A stretch of 21,797 nucleotides of DNA from a virus: IMG/VR virus record IMGVR_UViG_3300050821_001157, positions 1-21,797 of that record; one strand, given 5' to 3'. The notes under the pieces were generated by a model. The model saw only the letters and a list, made by a program, of their open reading frames with translations, made no database searches and was not told where the DNA came from. This document shows positions 6,706-14,457 of the stretch, piece by piece. Each line of letters starts with the position of its first letter. Within the stretch, counting starts at the first letter, position 1. Made by a program: the position numbers and the translations under genes.

Positions 6706-7136
6706 TAGACGAGCACCCTATCGGGAAGTAAGTCGATCAAGACGTTGAACGTCCGGGCAATCTGCCAAACGAGCGTGTCGGAATCCTGCGTATCGGCCCG
6801 CTCGTTGCATTTGATGTCCAGCACTCGACCCCGATCGAAGCGGAAATCCCGCCGGTTGAATTGGTCGCGAATCACTGCGTCGATCTCGACGGCCTTGTCA
6901 TAGCTGTCGTGCCAGGTCGAGACCTTCAACTGCTCTCGGTAAACCTGCCGGCCGCTGGAGGTCCGCTGCACGTCCGATTCGCTTTCGACCATGATGCTGA
7001 CGTATGGGCGCGTGATCGGATTGTTGTTCTCGTCTTTGAGCGGCGGCGAACCGCTATAGACGCGATCGGCCGGCACGAGCGCCGTGAGCGTACCGTTTGA
7101 GGACCAGAATTGATGGATGGCGGCCAAGGCGCTCAT
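6705..7136 (-). CDS. Tail terminator / tail completion protein (DUF3168-like)
   Basis: A 143-residue protein of the size and layout of lambda gpU / DUF3168 tail completion proteins: an N-terminal helix (SALAAIHQFWSSNGTLTALV), a short strand with PYVSIMVESES (44-54), a strand with REQLKVSTWH, a helix (DKAVEIDAVIRDQF), and closing strands (WQIARTFNVLID). Such proteins form a ring that ends tail polymerisation and joins the tail to the connector. It lies just after the HK97-gp10-like gene and a small helical gene, and before the tube genes, as expected. The ATG overlaps the preceding stop as ATGA. Confidence 0.7.
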   Translation of the reverse strand: MSALAAIHQFWSSNGTLTALVPADRVYSGSPPLKDENNNPITRPYVSIMVESESDVQRTSSGRQVYREQLKVSTWHDSYDKAVEIDAVIRDQFNRRDFRFDRGRVLDIKCNERADTQDSDTLVWQIARTFNVLIDLLPDRVLV

Positions 7137-7462
7137 ATGGGAGTATCTTCCTTGGGCGGTTCGGCCGGTTTCTCATCGGCGAGCTTTCGGATGAGGCGAC
7201 CAATGCGGAGGATCGCCGCAGACCAATTGGAATTCGCCATATCGCAGTTTTCCGCAGTCAGGTCTGCAATTAGTGCATGTTGAATTAGCGGATCGGACGC
7301 TTCGGGATGATCGACCGGCGGAAATGCGGCCAATTCCTCTTTGACGGCCGCGAGTAAATCGGCGTCGTTGCCTTCGCTGGCCGCGCGATAAACCTTCGCG
7401 GCGTCTTTCGCATCGAGGAAATGGAGCCAAGCCACGACTTGTCCAGGATGGGCATTTTTCAT
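7133..7462 (-). CDS. Small helical protein of unknown function
   Basis: A 109-residue acidic, helical protein (starts MKNAHPGQVVAWLHFLDAKD) wedged between the HK97-gp10-like and tail terminator genes, with four-base ATGA overlaps at both ends. The C-terminal tail (KPAEPPKEDTPI) is Pro/Glu-rich and probably disordered. It has no membrane segment and no motif that I recognise. The perfect coupling makes it a real gene. Its place inside the connector module suggests an assembly or minor virion role. Confidence 0.7.
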   Translation of the reverse strand: MKNAHPGQVVAWLHFLDAKDAAKVYRAASEGNDADLLAAVKEELAAFPPVDHPEASDPLIQHALIADLTAENCDMANSNWSAAILRIGRLIRKLADEKPAEPPKEDTPI

Positions 7463-7863
7463 TGCATCTTCCCTTTCATTCCCAAGAGGGCCACGCGCTC
7501 AAGCTTGGATTTGTCGCGATCCAGCGGCAGCGTGAGCCACGGCCGCGGGCCGATGAACTTCGTCCCGAATTGAAGGTAAATCATGTAAGCAGCGTTGGCT
7601 GTCTCTCCGATTCGCCCGCGCGGCTTAGCGGCGTCGAATTCCATCGCCACGTTGAGCTGTCCGAAGCCGATTCGCTTTCGGGGCGGCTCGCCCGGCTTGC
7701 TGGGCTGATCGTATTCGCCCGTCTTGGGGTTCCGGGGATTCGATTTGCCGACGTAGGCTTGGCAGAGCGTGTGATAAAGCACTGTGCAGCGCGCAACGCC
7801 TTCCGCCGCCGCTTTGCCCACAAGCTGCTTGAATCGCTCGTCATTCCACTGGACGTTCGCCAT
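7459..7863 (-). CDS. HK97 gp10-like head-tail connector / neck protein
   Basis: A 134-residue protein of the HK97-gp10 type, which joins or completes the head-tail interface. The start is MANVQWNDERFKQLVGKAA, a helix typical of the family. The best mark is the C-terminal FGTKFIGPRPWLTLPLDRDK (about residues 101-120), corresponding to the G-T-x-x-x-x-x-R-P-[WF] strand-turn motif of these proteins. The frame stays open to 8103, but the extra part is a shadow; the ATG at 7863 overlaps the upstream stop as TAATG and gives the family length. A charged insert around residues 43-63 (NPKTGEYDQPSKPGEPPRKR) is probably a loop. Confidence 0.8.
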   Translation of the reverse strand: MANVQWNDERFKQLVGKAAAEGVARCTVLYHTLCQAYVGKSNPRNPKTGEYDQPSKPGEPPRKRIGFGQLNVAMEFDAAKPRGRIGETANAAYMIYLQFGTKFIGPRPWLTLPLDRDKSKLERVALLGMKGKMQ

Positions 7864-8786
7864 TACAAACGCCTCATGCAGTTGATGACCGTGAGCGAGC
7901 CGATCGAGTCGGGCGACTCGTAGCCCTCGACCTCGTAGACCGTGCTGTCGGCCCGCACGATGCGATAGGTGTTGTCCAGCAAGAGTTCTTGCGCTAAATA
8001 GCACTTGGCGCTGACGACGCCCGATTGCTTGCCGAGCTGTTCGCTCCGGTCGCTGCGTTGCTCTTGAATTCGCGCCCGCACATTGGATTGATATGTACCC
8101 CAAGTCGATTCGGCGGCCCCCTCAGTCCCCTTGGCAATCGTCCGCCTCTGGATCGTGATGAGTTCATTCAGCCCGCCCGTGATCGCCAGGTTCCGCGCCG
8201 TGACGCGATACAAAGCCATCAGGCTCTCGTAGTTCACGTCGAGAATGATCCAGGATTCTCCGGCAGTGTCCGTGAGCGAACCGCCGAGCTGCGGGACGCC
8301 TTCGCTAATCGGCCACGTAAAATGCTTGTCGCCGAGCTGGTAGCGGCCGAAGGATTCGGCGGCCTCTTTCGTCGAGACTGACTGCGCGGCAGCGTGCGTG
8401 ATTGAGGACGTGACCGGAGTGACCGCGACGACCGGCGTGCCGATCGAACCGGCGCCGTTGAAAAAGTTGTAGCTGCCGATCGGCGTGGACATCGAGCCGT
8501 TTTCCCAGTACGGCTTGTGGCCGAACGTGCCCGAATCCCGCGTATCCGTGGACATCGACCAGCCGCCTTCAAGATCCATGTAGATATACTGGGCGTTGTC
8601 CGGGCAGAAGTAGAGCGTCTGGCTATTGAGCGTGCCAGCCGGCTCGAACAGTCCGGCAGTTGGCGGCGTGGTAATGCCTGTTGAAGTCAAGCCGGTTTGC
8701 AGGTCGGTCGGCAGCGTGAGCGTGAACGCAACGAGATCGTCGGTGACGGTGGCAAAGTCAGTTGTGAGATCAGCGAGCAAGGTCAT
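7863..8786 (-). CDS. Head-tail joining (stopper-like) protein with a long N-terminal extension
   Basis: A 307-residue protein. Residues about 205-307 resemble the SPP1 gp16 / phage head-tail joining family: ELITIQRRTIAKGTEG opens the barrel, SNVRARIQEQRSDRSEQ follows, and TYRIVRADSTVYEVEGYE leads to a final LTVINCMRR strand. Family members are usually about 100-120 residues long. Here two further parts precede it: a Thr/Leu-rich start with a strand-rich segment (1-120) and a second segment (145-200) with FGRYQLGDKHFTWPISEG and SWIILDVNYESLMALYRV. It acts at the head-tail junction; the extension may decorate or lock that joint. ATGA and TAATG overlaps at the two ends tie it to its neighbours. 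Confidence 0.7.
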   Translation of the reverse strand: MTLLADLTTDFATVTDDLVAFTLTLPTDLQTGLTSTGITTPPTAGLFEPAGTLNSQTLYFCPDNAQYIYMDLEGGWSMSTDTRDSGTFGHKPYWENGSMSTPIGSYNFFNGAGSIGTPVVAVTPVTSSITHAAAQSVSTKEAAESFGRYQLGDKHFTWPISEGVPQLGGSLTDTAGESWIILDVNYESLMALYRVTARNLAITGGLNELITIQRRTIAKGTEGAAESTWGTYQSNVRARIQEQRSDRSEQLGKQSGVVSAKCYLAQELLLDNTYRIVRADSTVYEVEGYESPDSIGSLTVINCMRRL

Positions 8787-9208
8787 AACTTGAGAGTCGA
8801 TTGCTGGCCACCGGACGCGATCGTATGGGCGCGGGAAGCAACGTCGTGAGCTTGTGCGGCGTTGCCATGTTGGTGCATCAACGAAATGTGCTTTTGTGCG
8901 TCTCTCGAATTGCCGGATTTATTGGCCGCATCGGATTGTGCTTCGTGCGACTTGGCAGCGTTCTCGTGCATCTCCGCAGCCTTGCGATGCAACACGGCAG
9001 CAGTTGGGCTATCGCCAGCAGCGGACGATGCGGCAGCGGCCCAGGAATGTTTCTCGGCTTCCTTATCGCCTGTCTGTCGCGTCGCCTCATGTGCATCGGC
9101 CGATAACTTGTTCGGCGACGTACCGCCAGCGCCGCCATGCGGTCCACTGCCTGGACCGCCTTCCACGACCGGCCAGCGCTCTTCCAAGATTCGGTCGTAA
9201 CGGCTCAT
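8783..9208 (-). CDS. Ala/His-rich low-complexity virion-region protein
   Basis: A 141-residue protein. After MSRYDRILEERWPVVE comes the linker GGPGSGPHGGAGG, a sequence style often met in phage head proteins, then a long Ala-rich helical part with regularly spaced His and Glu (AAEMHENAAKSHEAQSDAA, then HQHGNAAQAHDVASRAH). This is likely a flexible anchor plus an amphipathic helix. It overlaps both neighbours (TGATG and ATGA), so it is translated within the connector block. I do not recognise a function; a minor structural or assembly role is inferred. Confidence 0.65.
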   Translation of the reverse strand: MSRYDRILEERWPVVEGGPGSGPHGGAGGTSPNKLSADAHEATRQTGDKEAEKHSWAAAASSAAGDSPTAAVLHRKAAEMHENAAKSHEAQSDAANKSGNSRDAQKHISLMHQHGNAAQAHDVASRAHTIASGGQQSTLKL

Positions 9209-9420
9209 CAGTACGCCTCACTATGAATTTCGACCGGGCCCGAAATGTCGATCAGTTGATTGAGCAGCGTCACTTGATTTCGCAACTCGGCCAAGTATTG
9301 CGTCCACTGCACCGTGCGACCTTCTACGGTGTACGTCGGCTTCGGCGCCGTAACGACGCTGGCAATCAGCGCCACGAGACTGTCGCGTTGCGTGACAATG
9401 CTGGCTTCGCTGAGTGCCAT
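9208..9420 (-). CDS. gpW-like small head-completion protein
   Basis: A 70-residue protein, close to the 68 residues of lambda gpW. It has the same order of elements: an N-terminal helix (SIVTQRDSLVALIASVV), a short hairpin (TYTVEGRTVQWTQ) and a second helix (YLAELRNQVTLLNQLI), then a short tail. gpW plugs the portal after packaging and receives the tail connector. Position between capsid genes and stopper/connector genes agrees. The ATG directly follows the stop of the beta-helix gene (TAAATG), and its own stop overlaps the next ATG. The match is by layout, not by a strict signature. Confidence 0.6.
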   Translation of the reverse strand: MALSEASIVTQRDSLVALIASVVTAPKPTYTVEGRTVQWTQYLAELRNQVTLLNQLIDISGPVEIHSEAY

Positions 9421-10359
9421 TTACAAAATCGTCCCGGCTGTAGCCAGCGCGCCCGCGTAGTAGTTATTGAGCCAGTAGCACGTATCCGCCGTGATCGGCG
9501 CGGAGCCGGTGCCAACTCCCAGCCGATTGTTGCTGATGACCCCGCTCGATCCGGTCAAGAGCGAGATCGCCTTCGTCGCCGAAGTCGTCCAGTTCATAAT
9601 TTGATTCGAGTCGATGACGATGTTGTCGGTGAGCGTCGTCACGCATGAAATGGGGCCGGTGGTGGTCGTACACCAGCCGCCAATGACGTTGTTCAGAATC
9701 CGAATACCAGTCCCGCCGACGAGGGCAATAACGCCCGTCGCCGCCGCAACGGTGGTGGGCGTCAACGCCGGGGCGAGGAAGTGATTGTTGAGCAGCGTCA
9801 AACGATTCGCTCCGGCCGTCGTGAGGATGCTTTGCGATGGCGCTGTGCCCGTGCCGGCCTTTGCCGTAATGAACAAGCAGCCGGTGATCGTGACGCCTGC
9901 GGCGCTAATCACGATGCCGCTAACGAGCGCAGAAATGCCTGTCAAGTCGAACCGCACATTTTCGATCCACGCGTCATTCGATGTAATCGTCATCGTCGCG
10001 GTCGTGGCTGTCGTCCACGAGAACGTAGGCCGCGCGTCGCCTTGCCCGAGTCCGATAATGCGGACGCCTGCGACGTTGATGGCGATGGTCCCCGCGGCGA
10101 TGATGCTCTCGGCGTGTCCCGGCAGTAAGTAAATCCGGTCTCCGTTGCTGGCCGTGCAAAGCGTGAGCGCCTTGTTGAGCGTGGCCAACGGCGAAGCGGA
10201 ACTCAAACCGTTATTGCCGTCGGAGCCGGTGACGCTCGACACGAAAAACACGTTGCCGGTGACGTTACCGTTGAGGATATTGCGAATCTCAGCCGCCATC
10301 GCCGTATCGCCGAGCATCGTATTGAACCACGCAGAAGTTCTGGTAGAGAGGGCTGGCAT
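9421..10359 (-). CDS. Right-handed beta-helix virion protein
   Basis: A 312-residue protein with a short helical start (residues 1-32, TRTSAWFNTMLGDTAMAAEI) and then a pectate-lyase-like parallel beta-helix. The entry turn VTGSDGNNGLSSASPLATLN (43-62) and GDRIYLLPGHAESI (73-86) are characteristic of phage and bacterial surface beta-helix proteins. Later coils repeat N-N/S-N-x-I patterns (LLNNHFLAP, ILNNVIGG, VIDSNQIMN, VISNNRLG). Such proteins often bind or degrade polysaccharide, but here the gene lies among head genes and not among tail genes, so a capsid surface role (head fibre or decoration) is possible. No catalytic residues were identified. AAGGA lies ten bases before the ATG. Confidence 0.75.
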   Translation of the reverse strand: MPALSTRTSAWFNTMLGDTAMAAEIRNILNGNVTGNVFFVSSVTGSDGNNGLSSASPLATLNKALTLCTASNGDRIYLLPGHAESIIAAGTIAINVAGVRIIGLGQGDARPTFSWTTATTATMTITSNDAWIENVRFDLTGISALVSGIVISAAGVTITGCLFITAKAGTGTAPSQSILTTAGANRLTLLNNHFLAPALTPTTVAAATGVIALVGGTGIRILNNVIGGWCTTTTGPISCVTTLTDNIVIDSNQIMNWTTSATKAISLLTGSSGVISNNRLGVGTGSAPITADTCYWLNNYYAGALATAGTIL

Positions 10360-10385
10360 GACTTAGATTCCTTGTGAAAAGCGAC

Positions 10386-10775
10386 TTAACCCTTGATGGA
10401 AATATCCACGCTGCCGGCCACATCCACGACGATCTTGATGCCGCGGCAGCCGAAACAGGCATCGGGGAACGGATAACACTTGCTGACGGCGACGGTTAGC
10501 ACCACAGCCGCGCCCGTGTTGTCTTGAAGGGGAAGATACGTGTATTGATTCGTGGCTACTGGCGGGTTGCCTAATCGGCCCGGCTCATCGACGCCGTTCC
10601 ACGGAGCGCCGTAGAACGTCATGGAGGCCATCGTCAGGCCGCTCGGCAGGAAGATTGTCCCGCTGGCCGCGTACGAATACGGAATCTCGGCGGTCGTCGT
10701 GAGCGAGGTCGTCAGAGCAAACGACCCGATGAATTCGGACCAGCGGCGGATGCGTTCGGTAAGGCCAGAAGCCAT
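10386..10775 (-). CDS. Small beta-rich virion protein
   Basis: A 129-residue protein. The open frame runs to 10913, but the first 46 residues are Arg/Ser-rich shadow of the gene before; MASGLTERIRRWSEF at 10775 is the natural start. Strands such as GTIFLPSGLTMASMTFYGAP, a run ending NTGAAVVLTVAVS, and a closing GIKIVVDVAGSVDISIKG suggest a compact beta-sandwich, probably a capsid decoration or stabilising protein. Two Cys (KCYPFPDACFGCRG has three in all) lie close together and might bind metal or form disulphides. The ATG touches a small hairpin that contains the region where a ribosome binding site would be. Confidence 0.65.
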   Translation of the reverse strand: MASGLTERIRRWSEFIGSFALTTSLTTTAEIPYSYAASGTIFLPSGLTMASMTFYGAPWNGVDEPGRLGNPPVATNQYTYLPLQDNTGAAVVLTVAVSKCYPFPDACFGCRGIKIVVDVAGSVDISIKG

Positions 10776-10795
10776 AGGGCGGTAACTCCCGCCCT
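10776..10795 (-). promoter_or_regulatory. Hairpin abutting the start codon
   Basis: AGGGCGG (10776-10782) and CCGCCCT (10789-10795) pair perfectly around a six-base loop. On the minus strand the stem covers the purine-rich GGGCGGGAG that would serve as ribosome binding site and ends directly at the ATG at 10775. It also overlaps the TAA stop of the upstream gene, so ribosomes finishing that gene would melt it: a plausible translational coupling device. Confidence 0.45.
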
Positions 10796-11049
10796 TAGTA
10801 GAGCGGCTCGATTTGCTTTGGATGCTCGCTGCCGGTGATGCCGTTGCGCTCGCAGAACTTTGCCCACGCCTCGGTCGCCGACTTGGCCGTAATCTCGATT
10901 CCGTTATTGGCAATCGGCGTCGGGCATTGCAGCGTTACGCGGAAACCCCACGGAGCCTTCGCACCCGGCGCCGGCGCGTTTGGCAGGACGTTGCTAAGCG
11001 GCGCGGGCTCTTGTGCCGATTTCTTCGTTTTGGTTGCCGTGTTGGCCAT
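10795..11049 (-). CDS. Small protein following the capsid gene
   Basis: An 84-residue protein. Residues 1-32 are Lys/Ala/Pro-rich and probably disordered. The rest (WGFRVTLQCPTPIANNGIEI, then AKSATEAWAKFCERNGITG) looks like a small alpha/beta fold with a strand pair and a helix. It starts two bases after the capsid stop, so it shares the capsid mRNA. I recognise no family. It could be a minor capsid or assembly factor. Confidence 0.65.
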   Translation of the reverse strand: MANTATKTKKSAQEPAPLSNVLPNAPAPGAKAPWGFRVTLQCPTPIANNGIEITAKSATEAWAKFCERNGITGSEHPKQIEPLY

Positions 11050-11051
11050 GA

Positions 11052-12269
11052 CTACGCCTGACTGAGCACCGTGTAACGCGGATCAAGCGTGGCCGGCGAA
11101 CCGCGCTCGGACGCCTTGAATCGGACAACGATGTCTTGGGTAAATTCCGCTTCGCTGTTCTGCGGGGCCTGGACGACCGTAATCGGCCAGTTTTGGAAGT
11201 AGGCGACGTGTTTCTTGAGATTGGTCGCGTACCAGTTCGTATCGGCCGTGCCGGTGTTAGCCTTGTAGGCTTGCTGCCGCATGATCCGCGACGACACAAC
11301 CTTGTACTGCCCAGCCATTGCTAGCGGATTCGCTTCCAAGGGGCTCGGGCCGTTCGTCCAGGTCTGCGCATTGCCCGCGGCGTTGATATTGACGCGACGG
11401 ACTTCGGTGGCCTTGGTGAGCTGGATTGCCGTGTGCCAGAGGGCCGGTGGCACGACGATCGTATCCGGCAGGATCGTGATGACTTCGCCGGTGTTCGGGT
11501 CGAGCATTTGTGCCAGGAGCAATTCAGCCGCCTGGACGCTCGTCCAGTCCGCCAAACCATTCGCCGCCTTGACGTTGACCCAGGGAGCCGACGTTTGATA
11601 CGTGTCGTAGGTCGTATTCCTCCATTTGTACTTGAACTTCTTCTCGTTCACGTCCAGGAAACAATCCCAAAGCCTCTTCTCTTTTCTCAGCCCCAGGAAA
11701 TGCCCAACTTCGCCGGCCCGTTGCAAGACAAGCTGCGTGCGATCGAAGAAAATCGCCTCTTTCGTGACCGGGACGATCAAGCCTTCCTTAGTCGTAGCCG
11801 GCGTGTCGATGTAGTCTTCATTCAGCCCGACGGTCGGATAGGGATGACCTTCCGCGACCTCTTCCGCGTTATCACCGATGCCGCCGATACCGGGGATGCG
11901 CTCGCCGCTGAACTTCGTATCGATCGTCTCGACTTCGTTGCTCAGCACGAACTCATCCGCCTGGTATCCTTCGAGAACCTTATTGATGACCAACTGACCG
12001 ATGATGTTGCTGAACTGCGTGGTATCGACCATATCCATCGCCTCGGTCAACATCCGCGACTGATTGCGCGGGTCGCACAATTCCAGCAACTCTTGCCCAT
12101 TCTCGATCAAGTTGACGAACGCCTTTTGGATCGACACTTCCCGCGGGTCGATTTGCTTCGTGCGAAAGGCTTCCAAAACGATCGAGTTGAGTTCCTCGAT
12201 CTTGTCGTAATCGCGTCCGCAAGACTGGTATTGCCGGCGAAGGTCGCGGTAAAAACTTGGGCGATACAT
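11052..12269 (-). CDS. Putative major capsid protein
   Basis: A 405-residue protein at the expected place after protease/scaffold and a decoration-like gene. It opens with helical residues (1-75, containing RDLRRQYQSCGRDYDKIEEL), then a segment resembling the extended arm and spine of HK97-fold proteins (DTKFSGERIPGIGGIGDNAE around 117-136, TKEGLIVPVTKEAIFFDRTQ around 158-178), and later an A-domain-like part with PDTIVVPPALWHTAIQL and KYKVV-type strands. Size and order of elements suit a Mu gpT or HK97-type capsid. A good AAGGA Shine-Dalgarno sequence lies nine bases upstream, suitable for high expression. No long cleaved delta domain is evident. The assignment rests on order, length and general layout. 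Confidence 0.75.
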   Translation of the reverse strand: MYRPSFYRDLRRQYQSCGRDYDKIEELNSIVLEAFRTKQIDPREVSIQKAFVNLIENGQELLELCDPRNQSRMLTEAMDMVDTTQFSNIIGQLVINKVLEGYQADEFVLSNEVETIDTKFSGERIPGIGGIGDNAEEVAEGHPYPTVGLNEDYIDTPATTKEGLIVPVTKEAIFFDRTQLVLQRAGEVGHFLGLRKEKRLWDCFLDVNEKKFKYKWRNTTYDTYQTSAPWVNVKAANGLADWTSVQAAELLLAQMLDPNTGEVITILPDTIVVPPALWHTAIQLTKATEVRRVNINAAGNAQTWTNGPSPLEANPLAMAGQYKVVSSRIMRQQAYKANTGTADTNWYATNLKKHVAYFQNWPITVVQAPQNSEAEFTQDIVVRFKASERGSPATLDPRYTVLSQA

Positions 12270-12287
12270 GGAGAACGTCCTTTTGAG

Positions 12288-13076
12288 TTAGACCTGAAGC
12301 GCCGTGACCGGCAAGCAGTGCTGAATGGCCCAGAAATCGGACATGACCAGCGTTTCCGCATTGGTGCCGTTGAGATTTTTGATCCCGGCGACCGCAGCCA
12401 TCGCAACGGCGCCCGTATAGGTGAAGAGGTTCCGGTACAGGAAGGCGCCGTCGATTTGGAACGTCGCTTCCATTTGGGTCGAGTTCTGAGGAACCAGCGA
12501 AACGGTGTAGATATGCTGGTTCGCATCGCTTGTCGCTTGCGGCACAACTCCCGTGGCCGCAACGCCAGGAAAGTTGCTCAGCAGCGTCAAGTCTTGATCG
12601 ACCTGCGTTGTGCCGACTTGAACGACGGCGTGCCAGTTGAGCGTGCCTTGCTTCTTGTAGAAGTAAGCGGCGGTATTGGTCGTGGCGATGGGCGCGCCAG
12701 TCGTGTCAACGAGCAACCCCGCCGGGGAAGCAGAAGCGAATCCGAACACGACGCCAGCCTTGTTTGTGTTCGCCTCGGTCCACGACATTTGCCCTTCGGC
12801 GACGGCCGGCTGATTGGCCGCCATGATGAACATCTTGAGCGCCGAGAAGGCATACGCCTCGTTATTGACCGTCGTGTCGGTGAACAGCGTGAGCTTCCCG
12901 CCGCCAGTCGCGTTCGCGGCGATCGTGGCCGTCGGCGTCGAGCCCGTCAGCGTCGAGTTCAAGACGGTCGTCGATCCGAGCGTGTAGGCCGAATTGAATC
13001 GCTCATGGAAACCGCGATTCAGCGAAGCCAGCCGTTCCCGCGCAGTGAGACCGGGATCAATCAGTTTCGAGGACAT
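12288..13076 (-). CDS. Capsid decoration-like protein
   Basis: A 262-residue protein between protease/scaffold and major capsid genes, the slot used for decoration proteins in lambda-like phages. After an N-terminal helix (LTARERLASLNRGFHERFNS) it is beta-rich with Thr/Asn/Ala-rich strands, for example GGGKLTLFTDTTVNN, a strand with AAYFYKKQGTLNWHAVVQVG and, towards the end, MEATFQIDGAFLYRNLF. The pattern resembles a jelly-roll or concanavalin-like sandwich. It is much larger than lambda gpD, so this is a positional inference. AAAGAG lies eight bases before the ATG. Confidence 0.6.
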   Translation of the reverse strand: MSSKLIDPGLTARERLASLNRGFHERFNSAYTLGSTTVLNSTLTGSTPTATIAANATGGGKLTLFTDTTVNNEAYAFSALKMFIMAANQPAVAEGQMSWTEANTNKAGVVFGFASASPAGLLVDTTGAPIATTNTAAYFYKKQGTLNWHAVVQVGTTQVDQDLTLLSNFPGVAATGVVPQATSDANQHIYTVSLVPQNSTQMEATFQIDGAFLYRNLFTYTGAVAMAAVAGIKNLNGTNAETLVMSDFWAIQHCLPVTALQV

Positions 13077-13105
13077 GGTAAACTCTTTGCGTTAGAGAAT
13101 GGTGT

Positions 13106-14386
13106 TTAGCGCTTGGCCAAACTGATCGACTCGACCAGTTCCTTGACGTTCTTCGCCGGACCCTTGCGATTGGCGGCGTTGATGTCGAAGCCCTCTTGCA
13201 TCGAATCGTCGCGCGAACGCGGTCGCTGGATGCGAAGCTGCTCGGCGAGCAAGAGCTGCCGGTCGATGAGTTTCTTCTGCTTGGCCGTGTCGGCGTTGGC
13301 GAGTTCTTCGATCAACAAGTCGTCGCACAACAGCGGCGGCAGATTGGCGGCTTCCAGGAGCTTGCGGGCCGAATCTTTCCGCCTGAGGGCGTCGAGTTCG
13401 GCCTTGACCTTGTTAAGTTCGGCTTGTTCGGTCACGGTTCGGGTTCCTTGTGCTTGTCGCCGCCGCAAATGTTCCTCGGCGTCTTCGCCGTCGTCATCGC
13501 CTTCGTCGTCACCGTCGCCCAGGGCATCATCGAGATGCTGGAGCGCCTTGGCCTTGGCTTGGAGCAGCTTCTTGACCTGTGCGGCGGTCTCGATCGGATC
13601 GGCCGTGTCGTCGGCCGTGAGGGCTTGAATCTTCTTGTTGAAGACGTTGGCAATCGCTTCCTTCGGATCGCCGCCATCGTCGCCTTCCATGTCGGGATCG
13701 TCTTCTTTGAGCGGTTTTCCAGTGGGGCAGGGTGCGTCCATCGGCGTCGTCGGGTGTTGCGGAGGCATGTTGCTGTCGGGCATACGGGCTGCCGATCCTT
13801 GTCCCGAGTCGTACTCAAAAAGCGATTTGGTCGAGCCGGGATCAGCAACCAAATCGACCGACGTGACCGCTGTGATTTCCTCGACGACGAGCGTGTTGCC
13901 GTCCATGCGGATCTTGGCAGAGACGTTGTGACTGAGGCCCACGTTTTCGGGCGCGTTCTCGGCATCCCACGAAAGCTGCTCGGCCAGGGCGTGTTTCGGA
14001 TTGAACCGAAGGTCGCCGGAAAGTCCGCCGTCGGCATCGACGCGGACGTTGACGAGCTTGCCCATGCGGTCTTGATAATCTCGCGGGTCCGTCGCCTGCC
14101 CTTGCGGGTGATTCAGATTGACCTTCGCCCCTTCGTAGAGCGGCGCGGCCTTGCGAACTGCCTCAGGGAGATATTCGCGGCCATTACGAGATTTCAGGCC
14201 GAGAATCTTGACGCCAGGGATTAACCCTTGTTCGCGGTCAACGGTCAGCTTCGTGCCGCGATTGCTCGCGTATTCGATGATCGTGACGAGCTTCGGCGCT
14301 GGTGGCGTGGCGGGCTTGCGTGGAGCGACGACGCGCTCTTGTAGCCTCAGTCGCCTTCGCTTGTTCTTGCGGATCGTCGTCGCCAT
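13106..14386 (-). CDS. Prohead maturation protease with C-terminal scaffold
   Basis: A 426-residue two-part protein. Residues about 33-190 form the protease: VNLNHPQG (89-96) carries the likely catalytic His93, and GLSHNVSAKI (150-159) carries the likely nucleophile Ser152. VVEEITAVTSVDLVADPGST (167-186 region) is the conserved strand-turn seen at the end of phage prohead protease domains. Residues about 225-426 are acidic then helical: an Asp/Glu-rich tract near 285-306 (DDALGDGDDEGDDDGEDAEE) and coiled-coil-like helices (QAELNKVKAELDALRRK), as expected of a scaffold. The enzyme would direct capsid assembly and then cleave scaffold and itself. Start at 14386 with GAGG just upstream. It faces the plus-strand cassette divergently across 71 bases. 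Confidence 0.85.
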   Translation of the reverse strand: MATTIRKNKRRRLRLQERVVAPRKPATPPAPKLVTIIEYASNRGTKLTVDREQGLIPGVKILGLKSRNGREYLPEAVRKAAPLYEGAKVNLNHPQGQATDPRDYQDRMGKLVNVRVDADGGLSGDLRFNPKHALAEQLSWDAENAPENVGLSHNVSAKIRMDGNTLVVEEITAVTSVDLVADPGSTKSLFEYDSGQGSAARMPDSNMPPQHPTTPMDAPCPTGKPLKEDDPDMEGDDGGDPKEAIANVFNKKIQALTADDTADPIETAAQVKKLLQAKAKALQHLDDALGDGDDEGDDDGEDAEEHLRRRQAQGTRTVTEQAELNKVKAELDALRRKDSARKLLEAANLPPLLCDDLLIEELANADTAKQKKLIDRQLLLAEQLRIQRPRSRDDSMQEGFDINAANRKGPAKNVKELVESISLAKR

Positions 14387-14429
14387 GCCTCAACGCTAGA
14401 GGACGTGAGGCGATGAGCGAATAACAGTG

Positions 14430-14444
14430 GTACAAGCGTTGTAC
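14430..14444. promoter_or_regulatory. Perfect palindrome in the divergent intergenic region (possible operator)
   Basis: GTACAA and TTGTAC flank a three-base centre (GTACAAGCGTTGTAC). The site lies 14-28 bases before the plus-strand ATG at 14458 and 44-58 bases before the minus-strand protease ATG. Such symmetry is typical of a dimeric repressor operator; as RNA it would form a six-pair hairpin next to the AGAGG ribosome binding site. No clear -35/-10 pair was found around it. Confidence 0.45.
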
Positions 14445-14457
14445 GGAAGAGGTTAGA

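Noticed and set aside
7864-8103. N-terminal extension of the HK97-gp10-like protein
   Set aside because: The extra residues overlap the stopper gene and look like shadow sequence. The family length and TAATG coupling support the start at 7863.
11433-13109. A 558-residue open frame on the plus strand opposite the capsid and decoration-like genes
   Set aside because: It is Arg/Asp/Val-rich with no domain-like sequence and runs exactly antisense to two better-supported genes. Long antisense frames arise from codon bias in GC-rich coding DNA.
13196-14224. A 342-residue plus-strand frame opposite the protease/scaffold gene
   Set aside because: Antisense shadow without recognisable motifs; the minus-strand gene has clear protease and scaffold features.
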